Below, one piece after another: positions 1 to 10,393 of a stretch of DNA of 64,000 bases (the first letter of the stretch is position 1; every line of letters starts with the position of its first letter). The notes under the pieces were generated by a model that did no database searches, was not told where the DNA came from, and was given only the letters and a program-made list of their open reading frames with translations. Source of the stretch: Knufia peltigerae (lineage: Eukaryota; Ascomycota; Eurotiomycetes; Chaetothyriales; Trichomeriaceae); the NCBI GenBank assembly GCA_030247855.1, contig JAPDRN010000017.1, positions 248,001 to 312,000 of the forward strand, read 5' to 3'. Position numbers and translations under genes: made by a program.

Positions 1-828
1 ATGTACATCTTTGCAAGGCCAAGTGGAAAGATGAGAGCTGCAGTACCTCGGGACCGAGTATGTTACACCACCTCGCCTTTCACCAGGGCTCCCCGTACGT
101 AAAGTATTCAGGCCGTATCATGTGAAATCTGGGGTATCGTTCGGTGGAAGAACTCTGTACGGATCTACCTGGTTTGTGTTGTTCGTCTGTATGCATGTTT
201 AATGTTGCACGAAAGGGGGAGGAAGAAGCATTGAAGGATTTTTAGTCTGCAGTGTCACCTTCTACAGTAAGAGGTTGATAATGTACTCCGTACTACCATA
301 CCCATTTAGTAGCATTCAAGACATACACATATAGAGTGTTTATCAACATTCGTCTTTTTCAACTACTACTCAGTATATCCTGTAGGTACGGAATACTACC
401 CGAGAGGAGCCCTTTTTCCGTACTTTTATCTTCCTACTCCATTTCCGTACTCCATACTCTGAATTATGGCGGTGTAGAATCCACAATCATTTTTACGGAG
501 TACTCCATATGTTGATAAATCGTTAATATTCCGATTCTCGTTCATATTATTTCTCGAGTCTGTACAATAGAAAAAAAAGGGCCTTTGAAGAGACTTTACC
601 TAGAATTGTACGGTGCGCCTCTAGAATATTTCGGAGGATCTTTCACGACATCCAATGCCACAATCGACTGTGGTTTCCTAGACTTTTTGATTTTGTTTGG
701 GTGGTTGAGTTTATTCTTGCTACCACGACGACATCTTCTTCTTTTTGTCTTTGTCTCTTCTCTCTTTTCCAAACAAATCAAAAGACATTCGCATCAATAA
801 AGAAATCAAACGACCACAAACAGAAAAA
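1..828. other. Intergenic, upstream of the oxidoreductase gene
   Basis: No convincing gene is seen; the short open frames lack family features. The stretch is AT-rich and carries two exact copies of the dispersed 9-mer TACTCCGTA/TACGGAGTA (284-292 and 494-502) plus degenerate copies near 444 and 376. A pyrimidine-rich tract near 724-775 lies just upstream of the first ATG at 829 and probably belongs to the promoter or 5' UTR. Confidence 0.7.
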
Positions 829-2292
829 ATGTCAGGTCAACAACAAAAGCTCAAAATCGCCATCGCTGGCTTGGGTCGCATGGGAGCCCGTCATGCACAT
901 CACTTTTACGCCCTGACTCCTCGAGCAGACCTCGTGGCCGTCTCTTCACCCGAAGCACACGAACTCTCGGCCGCGGAGAAAAATTTGCCAGGAGTCCGGA
1001 CGTACCTCGACTACGATGACATGTTGGAAGCAGAATGTGCCCGGGGTCTACAGGCCGTGGTCATCGCCAGCGCCACTGCCGTACATTCTGAACAGGCCAT
1101 CAAAGCCATCCAAAGAGGGTTACACGTGTTGTGTGAGAAACCTTTGAGTACTGGTGTCGAGAAGGTATGTGCCATAACCACCACAGCCACCACTACCGCC
1201 ACCGAGCTCATCTTTCCCCCTCTCCCTCAATCTCATTGTCTGGGACGGGAAATCGATGGCTGGTGTTGTTCAACCCCAGCCCCGTGGCAATGATCGTAAC
1301 TCCGTAACTGACCATCATCGTCACGATGTCTAGTCCCAAGCCGTGGTCGATGCGTACACTTCATCCCTCCGACGATACCCATCCCAAAAGGTCGTTTGTG
1401 GCTTCTCTCGCCGATTCGACGCCTCTTACCGAGACGCCCACGACAAGATGAGTTCGGGACTGATCGGCGTCCCTTCTGTGTTTCGAAGCCAGACGTGCGA
1501 CAAGCTCGACCCCACGGGGTTCTTTGTCGAATACGCCCAGTTTTCGGGGGGCATCTTTGTCGACTGTTCCATCCACGACATCGACCTGGCCCTGTGGTTC
1601 TTCGGTGAAGACAGCCGAGTCAAGAGCGTCACCGCCGTGGGTATCACGGCCGTGGAACCCGGGTTGAGAAAGTACGACGACCGAGACAACGCTTTGGGTC
1701 TGGTCGAGTTCTACGGAGGCAAGATTGCCCAGTTGTTTTGTTCTAGAATGATGGCAGCTGGACAAGAGGATTGTGAGTGACTTTTCTTTCTGTCTTTTGC
1801 CAACCCTTCCAAATCTCCCCCCCCCTCCCCCCCTCACCCTACCTTTTCGGGGTCCATGACTTTGATCCAACGGCGAGACGAGCGCAATATTCTCTGGCTT
1901 TGGTCTGGCTGTCTTACGCACATTGACTGACTTTCTTCGTGTCTGCTTGATCCATAGCGACCGAAATCACGGGAACAAAAGGAAAATTGGCGATCAACAC
2001 GCAACCCCAGACCAACTTGGTCAACATTTACGAAGCCACCGGTATCCGGAGAGAAATCCCACCCCACTACTACGGTCGGTTCAGGGACGCCTTCATCACC
2101 GAGGCCAACGAGTTCACGGCCTGTTGTCTCGACGACACACCTCCGCCGATGAAACTCCAGGGGGCCGTGAACGCCGTGAGGATCGGTTGCGCCTTGCAAG
2201 AGGCCTTGATCAGTGGGAAAAAGATCGAGTTCGATGAAGATGGGTCGAGGGTGGACTCTAGCGGTGGTGGTGAGCTCAGAGCTAGATTGTAG
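829..2292 (+). CDS. Gfo/Idh/MocA family NAD(P)-dependent oxidoreductase (inositol 2-dehydrogenase-like)
   Basis: Three exons, join(829..1164,1334..1772,1958..2292), encode 369 aa. The introns (169 and 185 nt) have GTATGT and GTGAGT donors and TAG acceptors. The N-terminal Rossmann fold shows the dinucleotide motif AGLGRMGARH a few residues from the start, then the family signature CEKPL with its catalytic lysine near residue 107, and a C-terminal alpha/beta substrate domain containing the H-D-I-D-L helix. Members oxidise or reduce sugars, inositols and related polyols in the cytosol. The C-terminal TEANEF segment is typical of the inositol 2-dehydrogenase branch, but the substrate cannot be fixed from sequence alone. 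The first ATG is preceded by an A-rich context. The family assignment is secure; the substrate is inference. Confidence 0.9.
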
Positions 2293-2866
2293 GAATTTCC
2301 TTTTCCCCCAGAGAGAATCATGAAGGTGGTGGTACGGGTGGTTTCTACACAGCTGTCGTCGGGTTCAGTCACGATACGTTTGTTTGATGGGCGTTGATAG
2401 ATTGTTGATTGGTCTGCGTCGGTTTTACACGCAGAAAATGGGCTTTCTTCAAAAAAAAAATGCAAATACATATATTAGATAGTAATCAAGACATGGATTA
2501 AAAATGGAACGATTCCGTACGTAAGTACATAGTATATAGGTACCTAGAGGTGAGGCGGCTTCCCAAGTGATCACAACGTACTCTGTACATCTTCTTTCAG
2601 GTGGGTTGGGCTTTCGAGAGAAGATTATTTAAGCTGAGTCCAGTGTCAACGTACTCTACTAAGGAACAATCGTCTGGAAATGTTTGCATTTCATTAAATT
2701 CAGATCAGTTTCGCAAGCTGTACTCTGAAGGTGATACCGACATCGGGTCAGTTTGATTTTCTTGCATCGCTTCATTTCCTGCAGCCTTCGTGTTCTGGCA
2801 GACACAAACACACACACTTTGAAAGTAGGTAGGTAATGGTCAAAATTACCCGAATTTACTCATCTC
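2293..2866. other. Convergent 3' intergenic region
   Basis: Lies between the stop codons of the oxidoreductase (+) and CDC37 (-). It is AT-rich, with an A10-type run near 2451 and TAGGTACCTA/TAGGTAGGTA-type oligomers near 2538 and 2827. No gene is seen. It should hold both 3' UTRs and polyadenylation sites. Confidence 0.6.
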
Positions 2867-4408
2867 TCATGCGTCTACGGCCTCACCAGGTTCACCTTCC
2901 TCTGCTGCCTTTCTCCGTCTTTCTTCTTCTTCTATCTCCTTCAATCTCTTTTGACCCTCTTCGTTGGTCGCGTCAATGACACCTTCTTGCAGACTCAACA
3001 TGCCTCCTTGTCCCAAGAGCTCCACGATCTCTTCGGCCTCGTCCACACTCATTTTGCCCAGCACGACATTCACCTCGTCAAGGCTACCACTTTCCAGAGC
3101 ACGCTGGAGGCCAGGTGGGAACCTCTCAAAAATCTCCCGGGATTGCTGCTCGACGGGATCCTCCGATCCAGCTTGTGGCACGTTGATGTGGATCTCGGTG
3201 CCAGGCTCGACCGCATGCAACTGGATCTGTTCCACACCCGCCGGGTCTGTGCCTTCCTCCTTGCTGAGCTCTGCTGCTCGGGTCTTGATCCGCTCGTACG
3301 TCTCCGCCAGGTCCTTGGTAAAGACTTGTTGAGCTTGGTGGCCTTTCGTGGTGATGCGCTTGAAGAATACGCCGACGCCATCACGACCCAGTTGACGACA
3401 ATATTGGATCAACAAGCTCTGATGTACGCAGCCTTTTGCGTAGTCGTCTTGGCCTTTCATTTGTGCATTGAAGGCTTCGATCATCAATCCATCTTGTGTT
3501 CGCTCATTGACAATTTCTGGATGTTCCGAGATGTAGTGCAGGCATGCTCTGTAGTCGCCCAGCTTGATCTTCGCGAACTTCTTTCCCTCGGGGGAAAGCT
3601 TGATACTGGTCTCATCTTCCGCATCTTCATGTTGTTGGAGGAGTGCGTCATCTTCGATGTCCGCCTCGGCACCAGACGAAATGCCCTCATCTGGTGACTT
3701 GAGAACATCCCTGGTCTTAGAGCTCAGGCCTGTGGGTGCGTTCAGCAGCTCCACAGACTCAGTCTTGTTGCTTTGCTTCGGCTTCTCTGTTGAGGTGGTC
3801 TTGGCTTTAGACTTGTTGACGGAAGAATAACTAAATCCCTCGTGAATATCTTCACTCGTGATCTTTGCGGTCGCCTCCTTCTCGAGTTCTGCCAATCTCT
3901 TCAGTAGTTCTTGCTGCAATTGTTGGACCTTGGTTAGGTGGCCGTTGACTCCTACGACAAAGTCATTGTATCTGTCGGAGGAGTTTTTCTCGTCTACCTC
4001 CTTCTTGACTTGATCCACAAGGGCACCCATCATCTTGGAGTACCTTGGCTGCGGCTCTTTCTGGTGTGTATACACACCTTCCGGTGGCTTGGGCGGCTCA
4101 TCTTTGGCAGGATCGCCGGCGCTTTCAATCAAAGACTGGAAGACAAGCTCCTCAGGATTCTTCGTTGCAGCTTCGTCCTGATGCTTTTTGAGCGCATCCA
4201 GCAGAGCATTGATTCGTTCTAATAATCCATCATTGACAATTCGTTCGTACTTGAGGGTTTCAATTTCATGCTTCCGTTGGGCGCGTTGTTCGTGGATCTG
4301 TCGTTGCTTCGCTCGAATGAAACTCTTGGTATCGACATTTGGGTGTACCTCAACGTCGGAATCGTCTGAGACTTCGAGCTTGTCCCATTTGTCGTAGGAT
4401 ATAGGCAT
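2867..4408 (-). CDS. CDC37: Hsp90 co-chaperone Cdc37
   Basis: Single exon of 513 aa. The N-terminus MPISYDKWDKLEVSDDSD is the hallmark of Cdc37, including the conserved serine 14 followed by acidic residues, the CK2 site needed for kinase-client loading. A long charged coiled-coil segment (roughly residues 30-190) is followed by a Ser/Thr/Lys linker, the Hsp90-binding central domain around residues 275-400 and a C-terminal helical domain rich in Glu/Arg. Cdc37 recruits protein kinases to Hsp90 in the cytosol. Length matches filamentous fungal orthologues. The gene is divergent from the ABC transporter gene, sharing the 4409-5050 region, and converges on the oxidoreductase. Confidence 0.97.
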   Translation of the reverse strand: MPISYDKWDKLEVSDDSDVEVHPNVDTKSFIRAKQRQIHEQRAQRKHEIETLKYERIVNDGLLERINALLDALKKHQDEAATKNPEELVFQSLIESAGDPAKDEPPKPPEGVYTHQKEPQPRYSKMMGALVDQVKKEVDEKNSSDRYNDFVVGVNGHLTKVQQLQQELLKRLAELEKEATAKITSEDIHEGFSYSSVNKSKAKTTSTEKPKQSNKTESVELLNAPTGLSSKTRDVLKSPDEGISSGAEADIEDDALLQQHEDAEDETSIKLSPEGKKFAKIKLGDYRACLHYISEHPEIVNERTQDGLMIEAFNAQMKGQDDYAKGCVHQSLLIQYCRQLGRDGVGVFFKRITTKGHQAQQVFTKDLAETYERIKTRAAELSKEEGTDPAGVEQIQLHAVEPGTEIHINVPQAGSEDPVEQQSREIFERFPPGLQRALESGSLDEVNVVLGKMSVDEAEEIVELLGQGGMLSLQEGVIDATNEEGQKRLKEIEEEERRRKAAEEGEPGEAVDA

Positions 4409-5050
4409 GGTGGGGGTTGATGTATGTCCGGCGTCAGGCGTGCAGGAATCGTAGACGTAGCCAGAGAAGGGCCTGACTTATCAGTCGGTCGTGGGAAGAA
4501 TCGAAAGGAAAGAGTCTGAACTGTTGCAGTTGTGTTTCCAGAAGATGTTTCTAGAAGTAGCTGCGATTGCTAGAGTGGTTTGACACAGATACCTAAATTG
4601 TGGGCGGAATGAGGCTGATTACAGAGTCCAGCGGGCACGAGTGTGCGATGAGCAGCACCAAATGCATTACCTCATGGCTCGAGCCCTGTCTTAATCGGCC
4701 CTAACTGCCTCTGGCTGGGTAGACTCGAAGGCTTTGGTGGCTCCTGTTATAGGCTCCCAAGGCCCAGGCGGGGTTAGAAACAAGCTACAGTACAGCTTTT
4801 CTCTCCGGTTATAAGCAGAAGCGTCCACAGGCTCATGGCTCCGAGTCGACAAATTGCTCGGGGCTCCATCTCGGCCGCAATCGGTATCCAAGTCGTCACT
4901 AACAGTTAAACCCGTGTCTACGACAGGCACCTTTTTCTCCCCTTCTTCCAGTTCTTCTGCTACACTGACCTTTGCAGTTGCGGTTCATGCGCTTCTTCTG
5001 CATACTACAAGTCTGCTGCCGAATATGAAGAGGACAATGGAGGCAGTTAT
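4409..5050. promoter_or_regulatory. Divergent promoter region CDC37 / ABC transporter
   Basis: A 640-bp segment between two start codons pointing away from each other, so it should hold both promoters. A pyrimidine tract near 4929-4960 precedes the ABC transporter gene. No recognisable operator was found. An open frame on the plus strand ending at 5060 does not join the transporter frame. Confidence 0.5.
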
Positions 5051-7519
5051 ATGTCGTTGAATCAATCCCACCCACCAGCTCGAATTTTGGTCATGCACCT
5101 AATGCGCAGCTCGCTGCTGCAACCGTTCAGTCCATTTCAACACCATGGTCCAAAATTGTGTCAACTAGACCAGAAACTCCTATTCTCTCTCTATAATTCA
5201 GCCCCTAGACACTCGCGGATAACATGGCGCGGCTCTCATATATCTGCGAAACCAGGTCGGCCCGACAACATCCACCATATTCAGCCGATCTCAATCCTGT
5301 TCAAATACGCCCCGGCACCGAATCCGGTCACTTCATCCTCCTCCCTGGGAATCGCGGCGCGGGTCAGGTATTTTTCAAGGTCTACTGTGGTTCGGGAAAG
5401 CCCAACTCCTGTGATTCGAGAACAATCTAGGTCCAAGATCAACGATGACGCCGATGAAGAGGAGGCTTTCGAGAAATCGGAAAAGGCTGCCCAAGCCTCT
5501 CAGGTCAACTTGAGCGCGAGATTATCAAAAGAGGGAAGCACCGTCAAGAACGCAGGCTTTGGTGAAGTTTGGCGGCTGATCAAGATTGCTCGGCCGGAGG
5601 CCAGGGTGCTGGTCTGGGCATTCGTTCTCTTGTTGATCTCATCAGGCATTACCATGTCTATACCATTTTCGATCGGTAAGATCATGGATATTGCTACAAA
5701 AGGAGGAGCGAAAACAGAGGGCCCTGAAGCTGAAGAGAAGTCGGACATGCTATTTGGGTTGAGCCTGACCACCTTCTACACCGGCCTGGTCTGTATCCTT
5801 GCGACTGGCGCAGCAGCCAATTACGGTCGTATCATCATTCTTCGAATCGTGGGGGAGCGGATTGTCGCTCGCCTCCGCTCGAAACTCTTTCGCCAAACAT
5901 ATGTGCAGAATGCAGAGTTCTTCGATGCGAACCGCGTGGGAGATCTGATCTCGAGGCTCAGTTCCGACACCATTATTGTGGGCAAGTCTATCACTCAGAA
6001 CTTGTCTGATGGCCTTCGCGCCTTCGTCAGCGGGGCAGCTGGTTTCGGCCTCATGGCTTGGGTGTCTCTCAAGTTGACAGGTATATTGGCCTTGCTCTTC
6101 CCCCCCGTGGCAATGGCCGCTTTTTTCTACGGTAGAGCGATTCGAAACCTCAGTCGCAAGATCCAGAAGAATCTAGGGACATTGACAAAAATCGCCGAAG
6201 AGAGGTTGGGCAACGTGCGTACGTCACAAGCATTCGCCGGCGAAATCCTGGAAGTCCATCGCTACAATACACAAGTTCGCAAGATATTCGACTTGGGAAA
6301 GAGAGAATCATTAATCAGCGCTACCTTCTTTTCCACCACCGGTTTCATGGGCAACATGACCATTCTGAGTCTCCTCTACGTGGGCGGCGGGATGGTTTCA
6401 AATGGCACCATCAGCATTGGTGAGCTCACCTCTTTTCTCATGTACACGGCCTATGCGGGGTCATCTATGTTTGGACTTTCTTCGTTCTATTCAGAATTGA
6501 TGAAGGGAGTCGGGGCTGCGTCACGACTGTTTGAGCTGCAAGACAGGGAACCAACCATATCCCCCACCAAGGGTACGAAAGTCGTCTCTGCACGAGGTCC
6601 CATCAGATTTGAAAATCTCACCTTCAGTTATCCCACACGACCTGCCGTCAAGATCTTCCAGAATCTTGACTTTGAGATCCCTCAAGGCTCCAACGTGGCC
6701 ATCGTCGGCCCTTCAGGCGGTGGGAAGAGTACGATCGCGTCTCTCATCCTGCGATTTTATACCCCGTCGGAAGGACGAATTTTGATCGATGGCAAGGACA
6801 TTTCGACGTTGAATGTCAAGTCACTCAGGAGAAAGATTGGTATCGTTTCGCAGGAACCAGTCTTATTCTCCGGGACAATAGCAGAAAACATCGCATATGG
6901 TCGGCCACATGCTACCAGAGCTGAAATTATGAGAGCCGCAAGAAGAGCGAATTGCCAGTTCATCAGCGACTTTCCTGATGGCTTGGATACCTTTGTTGGC
7001 GCCCGTGGAACTCAACTTTCAGGAGGACAGAAGCAACGGATTGCTATTGCCCGAGCCCTGGTAAAGCAACCTGATATACTAATCCTCGATGAAGCTACCT
7101 CTGCCCTTGACGCCGAGTCCGAGACTCTAGTCAACGAAGCATTGGCTTCGCTACTTAAAGGCAGTAACACGACCATCTCCATTGCTCATCGTCTCTCCAC
7201 CATCAAACGTTCCGACACCATCATTTGTTTGGGCAGTGACGGCCGCGTGGCCGAAATGGGCTCTTACAAAGATCTAAGCAGTCGCCCTGATGGCGCATTC
7301 ACCAAGCTCATGGAGTGGCAGATGAGCGGCGGAGAAGCACCACGCAGCGATATTGAGAATTTGGCAATTGGTGCAGAGCACACAGGGCCGCCCAACGAGC
7401 GCGACGAAATTGAAGTCGAATTGGAAGAAGCTGACGAAGTCGAAGCCGATGAGGAGATTGAGGGCAGCAAAGCCCAAGAAACTGTGAAGAAGGCTCTGGA
7501 GAAGAACCCGAAGCAATAA
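5051..7519 (+). CDS. MDL1: Mitochondrial ABC half-transporter, Mdl1/ABCB10 type
   Basis: Single exon of 822 aa from the ATG at 5051; in-frame ATGs at 5093 and 5102 are plausible alternatives because the leader after them is Arg/Ser/Leu-rich and lacks acidic residues, as in a mitochondrial presequence. One ABC transmembrane domain (about residues 185-475) is followed by one nucleotide-binding domain. Walker A GPSGGGKST starts near residue 553, the signature LSGGQ at 656 and Walker B ends in D680-E681. Mdl-type half-transporters form homodimers in the inner mitochondrial membrane; yeast Mdl1 exports peptides from the matrix. The C-terminal tail is acidic. An AATAAA hexamer overlaps the stop codon. 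The ABCB family is certain; Mdl1 versus Mdl2 is inference. Confidence 0.9.
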   Translation: MSLNQSHPPARILVMHLMRSSLLQPFSPFQHHGPKLCQLDQKLLFSLYNSAPRHSRITWRGSHISAKPGRPDNIHHIQPISILFKYAPAPNPVTSSSSLGIAARVRYFSRSTVVRESPTPVIREQSRSKINDDADEEEAFEKSEKAAQASQVNLSARLSKEGSTVKNAGFGEVWRLIKIARPEARVLVWAFVLLLISSGITMSIPFSIGKIMDIATKGGAKTEGPEAEEKSDMLFGLSLTTFYTGLVCILATGAAANYGRIIILRIVGERIVARLRSKLFRQTYVQNAEFFDANRVGDLISRLSSDTIIVGKSITQNLSDGLRAFVSGAAGFGLMAWVSLKLTGILALLFPPVAMAAFFYGRAIRNLSRKIQKNLGTLTKIAEERLGNVRTSQAFAGEILEVHRYNTQVRKIFDLGKRESLISATFFSTTGFMGNMTILSLLYVGGGMVSNGTISIGELTSFLMYTAYAGSSMFGLSSFYSELMKGVGAASRLFELQDREPTISPTKGTKVVSARGPIRFENLTFSYPTRPAVKIFQNLDFEIPQGSNVAIVGPSGGGKSTIASLILRFYTPSEGRILIDGKDISTLNVKSLRRKIGIVSQEPVLFSGTIAENIAYGRPHATRAEIMRAARRANCQFISDFPDGLDTFVGARGTQLSGGQKQRIAIARALVKQPDILILDEATSALDAESETLVNEALASLLKGSNTTISIAHRLSTIKRSDTIICLGSDGRVAEMGSYKDLSSRPDGAFTKLMEWQMSGGEAPRSDIENLAIGAEHTGPPNERDEIEVELEEADEVEADEEIEGSKAQETVKKALEKNPKQ

Positions 7520-8183
7520 ACGTGGCTCTAGGAATGCGAGGAGCACTGGGATGGGCGGACTGTCGAGACTCGAGAGCGAAAGAGCTCGCGTATATTGTGG
7601 TAACGGCACACTTTGGGAGATGTGTTACTGAGGTCGTATGAATGAAAGAATTCCCAGCTCAAGCAATATCATTACTCTGGAATATTAGTCGATACCAGGG
7701 AGTGTATTCATATAAATATCCAAGGTATCTGAAGATATGAAGTACCATATCCCAGATATCCACTCGTACTCGTTCTCACACTCGTTCTCTTAAAAGGACG
7801 TGACTTTCACGTGCGAGTTGATTGTATGGCCCCAACAGCTTCTACCCCCCCACCAAAATAAAAAACCGGTCCCTCTTGGTTCCGCTGCTCCCTCGCATTA
7901 TGATGACAACAACCACAAGGGTCTTTTCTTGTCTCGATCTGTTGCAATGCCATGTGCATTTTTGCCATCCGTTCAGAAAAGGACACGAGCCTCGTGGATT
8001 CCTACATTTCCCGTCATGTCACTCTCAATTCTCCTTTCATACATCCTTCCCCTTCACACGTCCATTGGCTGAGCCCTGACCACCACCTCCGTGCTTGATG
8101 TCCGTACACAAGCAAAGCAGGTAATAAGAGCTCGTTGCTGATAACACGGCTCTTCCTATCACAACACTCAGAACACATCCACC
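7520..8183. other. Intergenic, promoter region of the acyltransferase gene
   Basis: Holds the 3' UTR of the ABC transporter gene and the promoter of the downstream acyltransferase. A run of CTCGTTCT-type pyrimidine repeats lies near 7763-7792. No gene is seen. Confidence 0.6.
8064..8068 (-). promoter_or_regulatory. Possible inverted CCAAT box
   Basis: ATTGG, within TCCATTGGCTGAG, lies about 120 bp before the acyltransferase start codon. That position suits a CCAAT element bound by the fungal HAP/CBC complex. A pentamer occurs often by chance, so this is weak. Confidence 0.25.
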
Positions 8184-9683
8184 ATGGCTACTAACGTGCA
8201 AACACTTCTCCAGCAGACTCAAGACATCACCGTCAATGATCTAGCCGGTCCTCGAGCACCTGTGCAAGTCCCCGGTGCCATCTCGGACAAGCTTCCCAAG
8301 GTCCGCAGCAAGTATCGGCATGTTGCTGCCTTGCACTCCAAAGTTCAGCCCTCATGCCTCAGCCACGAGACAAGCGAAACTCCCAGCTTCATCGGCTTCC
8401 GCAACCTGATGGTTCTGGTCATCATTGTCATGAACCTTCGCCTCGTGGTCGAGAATGCCAAAAAGTATGGCTTACTGATCACGGTCAAGATGAACTTGCG
8501 GGATACGGATATCAAGACTGCCCTGCTCCTCTATGCGCTGACTCCTTGTCACCTCTTTGTGGCCTACATCATCGAACGAGTGGCTATGGAAAATGCGAAA
8601 GGTCTGGTGGGCCGCAGGAAAAAGGATGACCCCGACCAGAGCAAACCTGAAACCGAGAAAGAGAAGAAGGAGTTCTACTCTACATGGTGGTGGATAGCCG
8701 TGGCCCACACTTTCAATGCTTCACTGGCCCTGTTGATCACGAGCTGTGTGGTGTACTACCGGATCCATAATCCTGGCCTCGGCATGATCAGCGAGTTGCA
8801 TGCCATCGTGCTTTGGTTGAAAACATGCTCTTACGCATTCACCAACCGAGATTTGCGACATGCCATGCTACATCCTGGGGGACCGGAGTCGGCCTTGCCA
8901 GAGCTGTACTCTAGATGTCCATACCCAAAGAACATCACATTGGCCAACTTGTGCTATTTCTGGTGGGCGCCGACACTGGTCTACCAGCCTTACTACCCTC
9001 GGACAGAGAGCATCCGATGGACCTTTCTCGCCAAGCGAGTTGGTGAGGTTATCGCCTTGTGCGTCTTCATCTGGCTTGTCTGCGCTCAATATGCGGTACC
9101 TGTGCTGCGGAATTCCCTAGGTGGGATGGTCTCGCTCGACCTGCCATCCATCGCCGAACGACTGATGAAGTTGTCCACGATTTCCATCATTGTCTGGCTT
9201 GCAGGGTTCTTCGCTCTTTTCCAGTCGTTTTTGAACGCGTTGGCTGAAATCATGAGATTTGGTGACCGTGTATTCTACGAGGACTGGTGGAACAGCACAA
9301 GCCTGAAGATGTATTGGTCGACATGGAATAAGCCCGTGTATCACTTCATGCGACGGCACATCTATTCGCCCCTGGTTGGCCGTGGTTGGTCACCCCGAGC
9401 TGCAAGTGCTTGGGTCTTTGTATTCTCTGGCTTTTTACATGAATTGGCTGTTGGTGTCCCGGCTCACAGTATCCTGGGAGTGGCATTTCTCGGGATGGTT
9501 CTTCAGCTGCCATTAATCATGTGTACCGAGCCATTAGCCAAAAAGGATGGCACCGGGAAAGTCATTGGGAATTGCATCTTCTGGATTAATTTCGTCTTCG
9601 TTGGACAACCTCTGGCTGCAATGATTTATTTCTTCTCGTGGCAGGCCAAGTATGGAGACCTGAGCGAAATGCCAAAGAAGTGA
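8184..9683 (+). CDS. Diacylglycerol O-acyltransferase, DGAT1 type (MBOAT family)
   Basis: Single exon of 499 aa; the start has a good context (ACCATGG). The protein has eight or more hydrophobic segments, the DGAT1/ACAT signature FYEDWWN at residues 364-370 and the MBOAT active-site histidine H419 in FSGFLHE. The length is in the range of DGAT1 enzymes. The enzyme should transfer acyl groups from acyl-CoA to diacylglycerol in the ER membrane, the last step of triacylglycerol synthesis. A sterol acyltransferase (Are1/2-like) is the alternative, since the two share the fold; the short N-terminus and the W-W-N-S-T context favour DGAT1. The hydrophilic N-terminal 60 residues are probably cytosolic. 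Confidence 0.92.
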   Translation: MATNVQTLLQQTQDITVNDLAGPRAPVQVPGAISDKLPKVRSKYRHVAALHSKVQPSCLSHETSETPSFIGFRNLMVLVIIVMNLRLVVENAKKYGLLITVKMNLRDTDIKTALLLYALTPCHLFVAYIIERVAMENAKGLVGRRKKDDPDQSKPETEKEKKEFYSTWWWIAVAHTFNASLALLITSCVVYYRIHNPGLGMISELHAIVLWLKTCSYAFTNRDLRHAMLHPGGPESALPELYSRCPYPKNITLANLCYFWWAPTLVYQPYYPRTESIRWTFLAKRVGEVIALCVFIWLVCAQYAVPVLRNSLGGMVSLDLPSIAERLMKLSTISIIVWLAGFFALFQSFLNALAEIMRFGDRVFYEDWWNSTSLKMYWSTWNKPVYHFMRRHIYSPLVGRGWSPRAASAWVFVFSGFLHELAVGVPAHSILGVAFLGMVLQLPLIMCTEPLAKKDGTGKVIGNCIFWINFVFVGQPLAAMIYFFSWQAKYGDLSEMPKK

Positions 9684-10393
9684 TTGAGAGTTCAACTATG
9701 GAATGTTATATACATATAGCAGGTACGAAATATATGGCAAAGCAGTTGGAACAATCAATTTTGTACCTTTCGACTCAGCCTTGATCAAGCGAGAATCAGG
9801 GCTAATTCTGGCATTGGCGGGTGGGTCCGTTCCGCGACACTCTCCCTCATGCTTGACCATACTTCACCTGTTGATCCACGACCTCTATGGATGTTTCCAG
9901 AGGTTACTTTCTCTACTTGTCGGGCATCGCAAAAGTCACATCACTACACAATGACAATGAATTCTCGACTCGACTGCTGGCAGTAGTGGCAATGTTCATC
10001 AGGCTACACATGTGTCAGGCGCAACACGATCCCCAGCTAAGCGATAGCAATAACCCAGTCTAGTCAACAGTTCCGTTTGGGTAAGTTCTCACCAGCGCCA
10101 TCAGCCACCGAGATGTGCAAAAGTGCAAGTCATTTCCGCATAAGACCTACTGCATCCAGCACGGTGTAACATCAGACCCATGTAAAAAGTATGCGCTACG
10201 GAGTATGCTGCATTGACGATGAGGCTGAAAAATGATGTGCTTTCTTCTTCCACCTCGTCTGTTGCCTCTCCTCCTCCTGACCTCACACGGACTGGGCGAT
10301 GGTAATCTACCACATGCGTTTGCCGACTTCAGCCATCTGTCTTTAGGCAGGTCGACACCAGTATAGCCGGCGAACTACAATACCTGAACAGCG
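9684..10393. other. Intergenic
   Basis: No gene is seen. It contains one exact TACGGAGTA 9-mer at 10197-10205. The right half should hold the promoter of the spliced membrane-protein gene starting at 10394. Confidence 0.6.

Noticed and set aside
2951..3697. 248-codon plus-strand open frame opposite CDC37
   Set aside because: Antisense of a confidently identified gene; composition follows the complement of Glu/Lys-rich codons.
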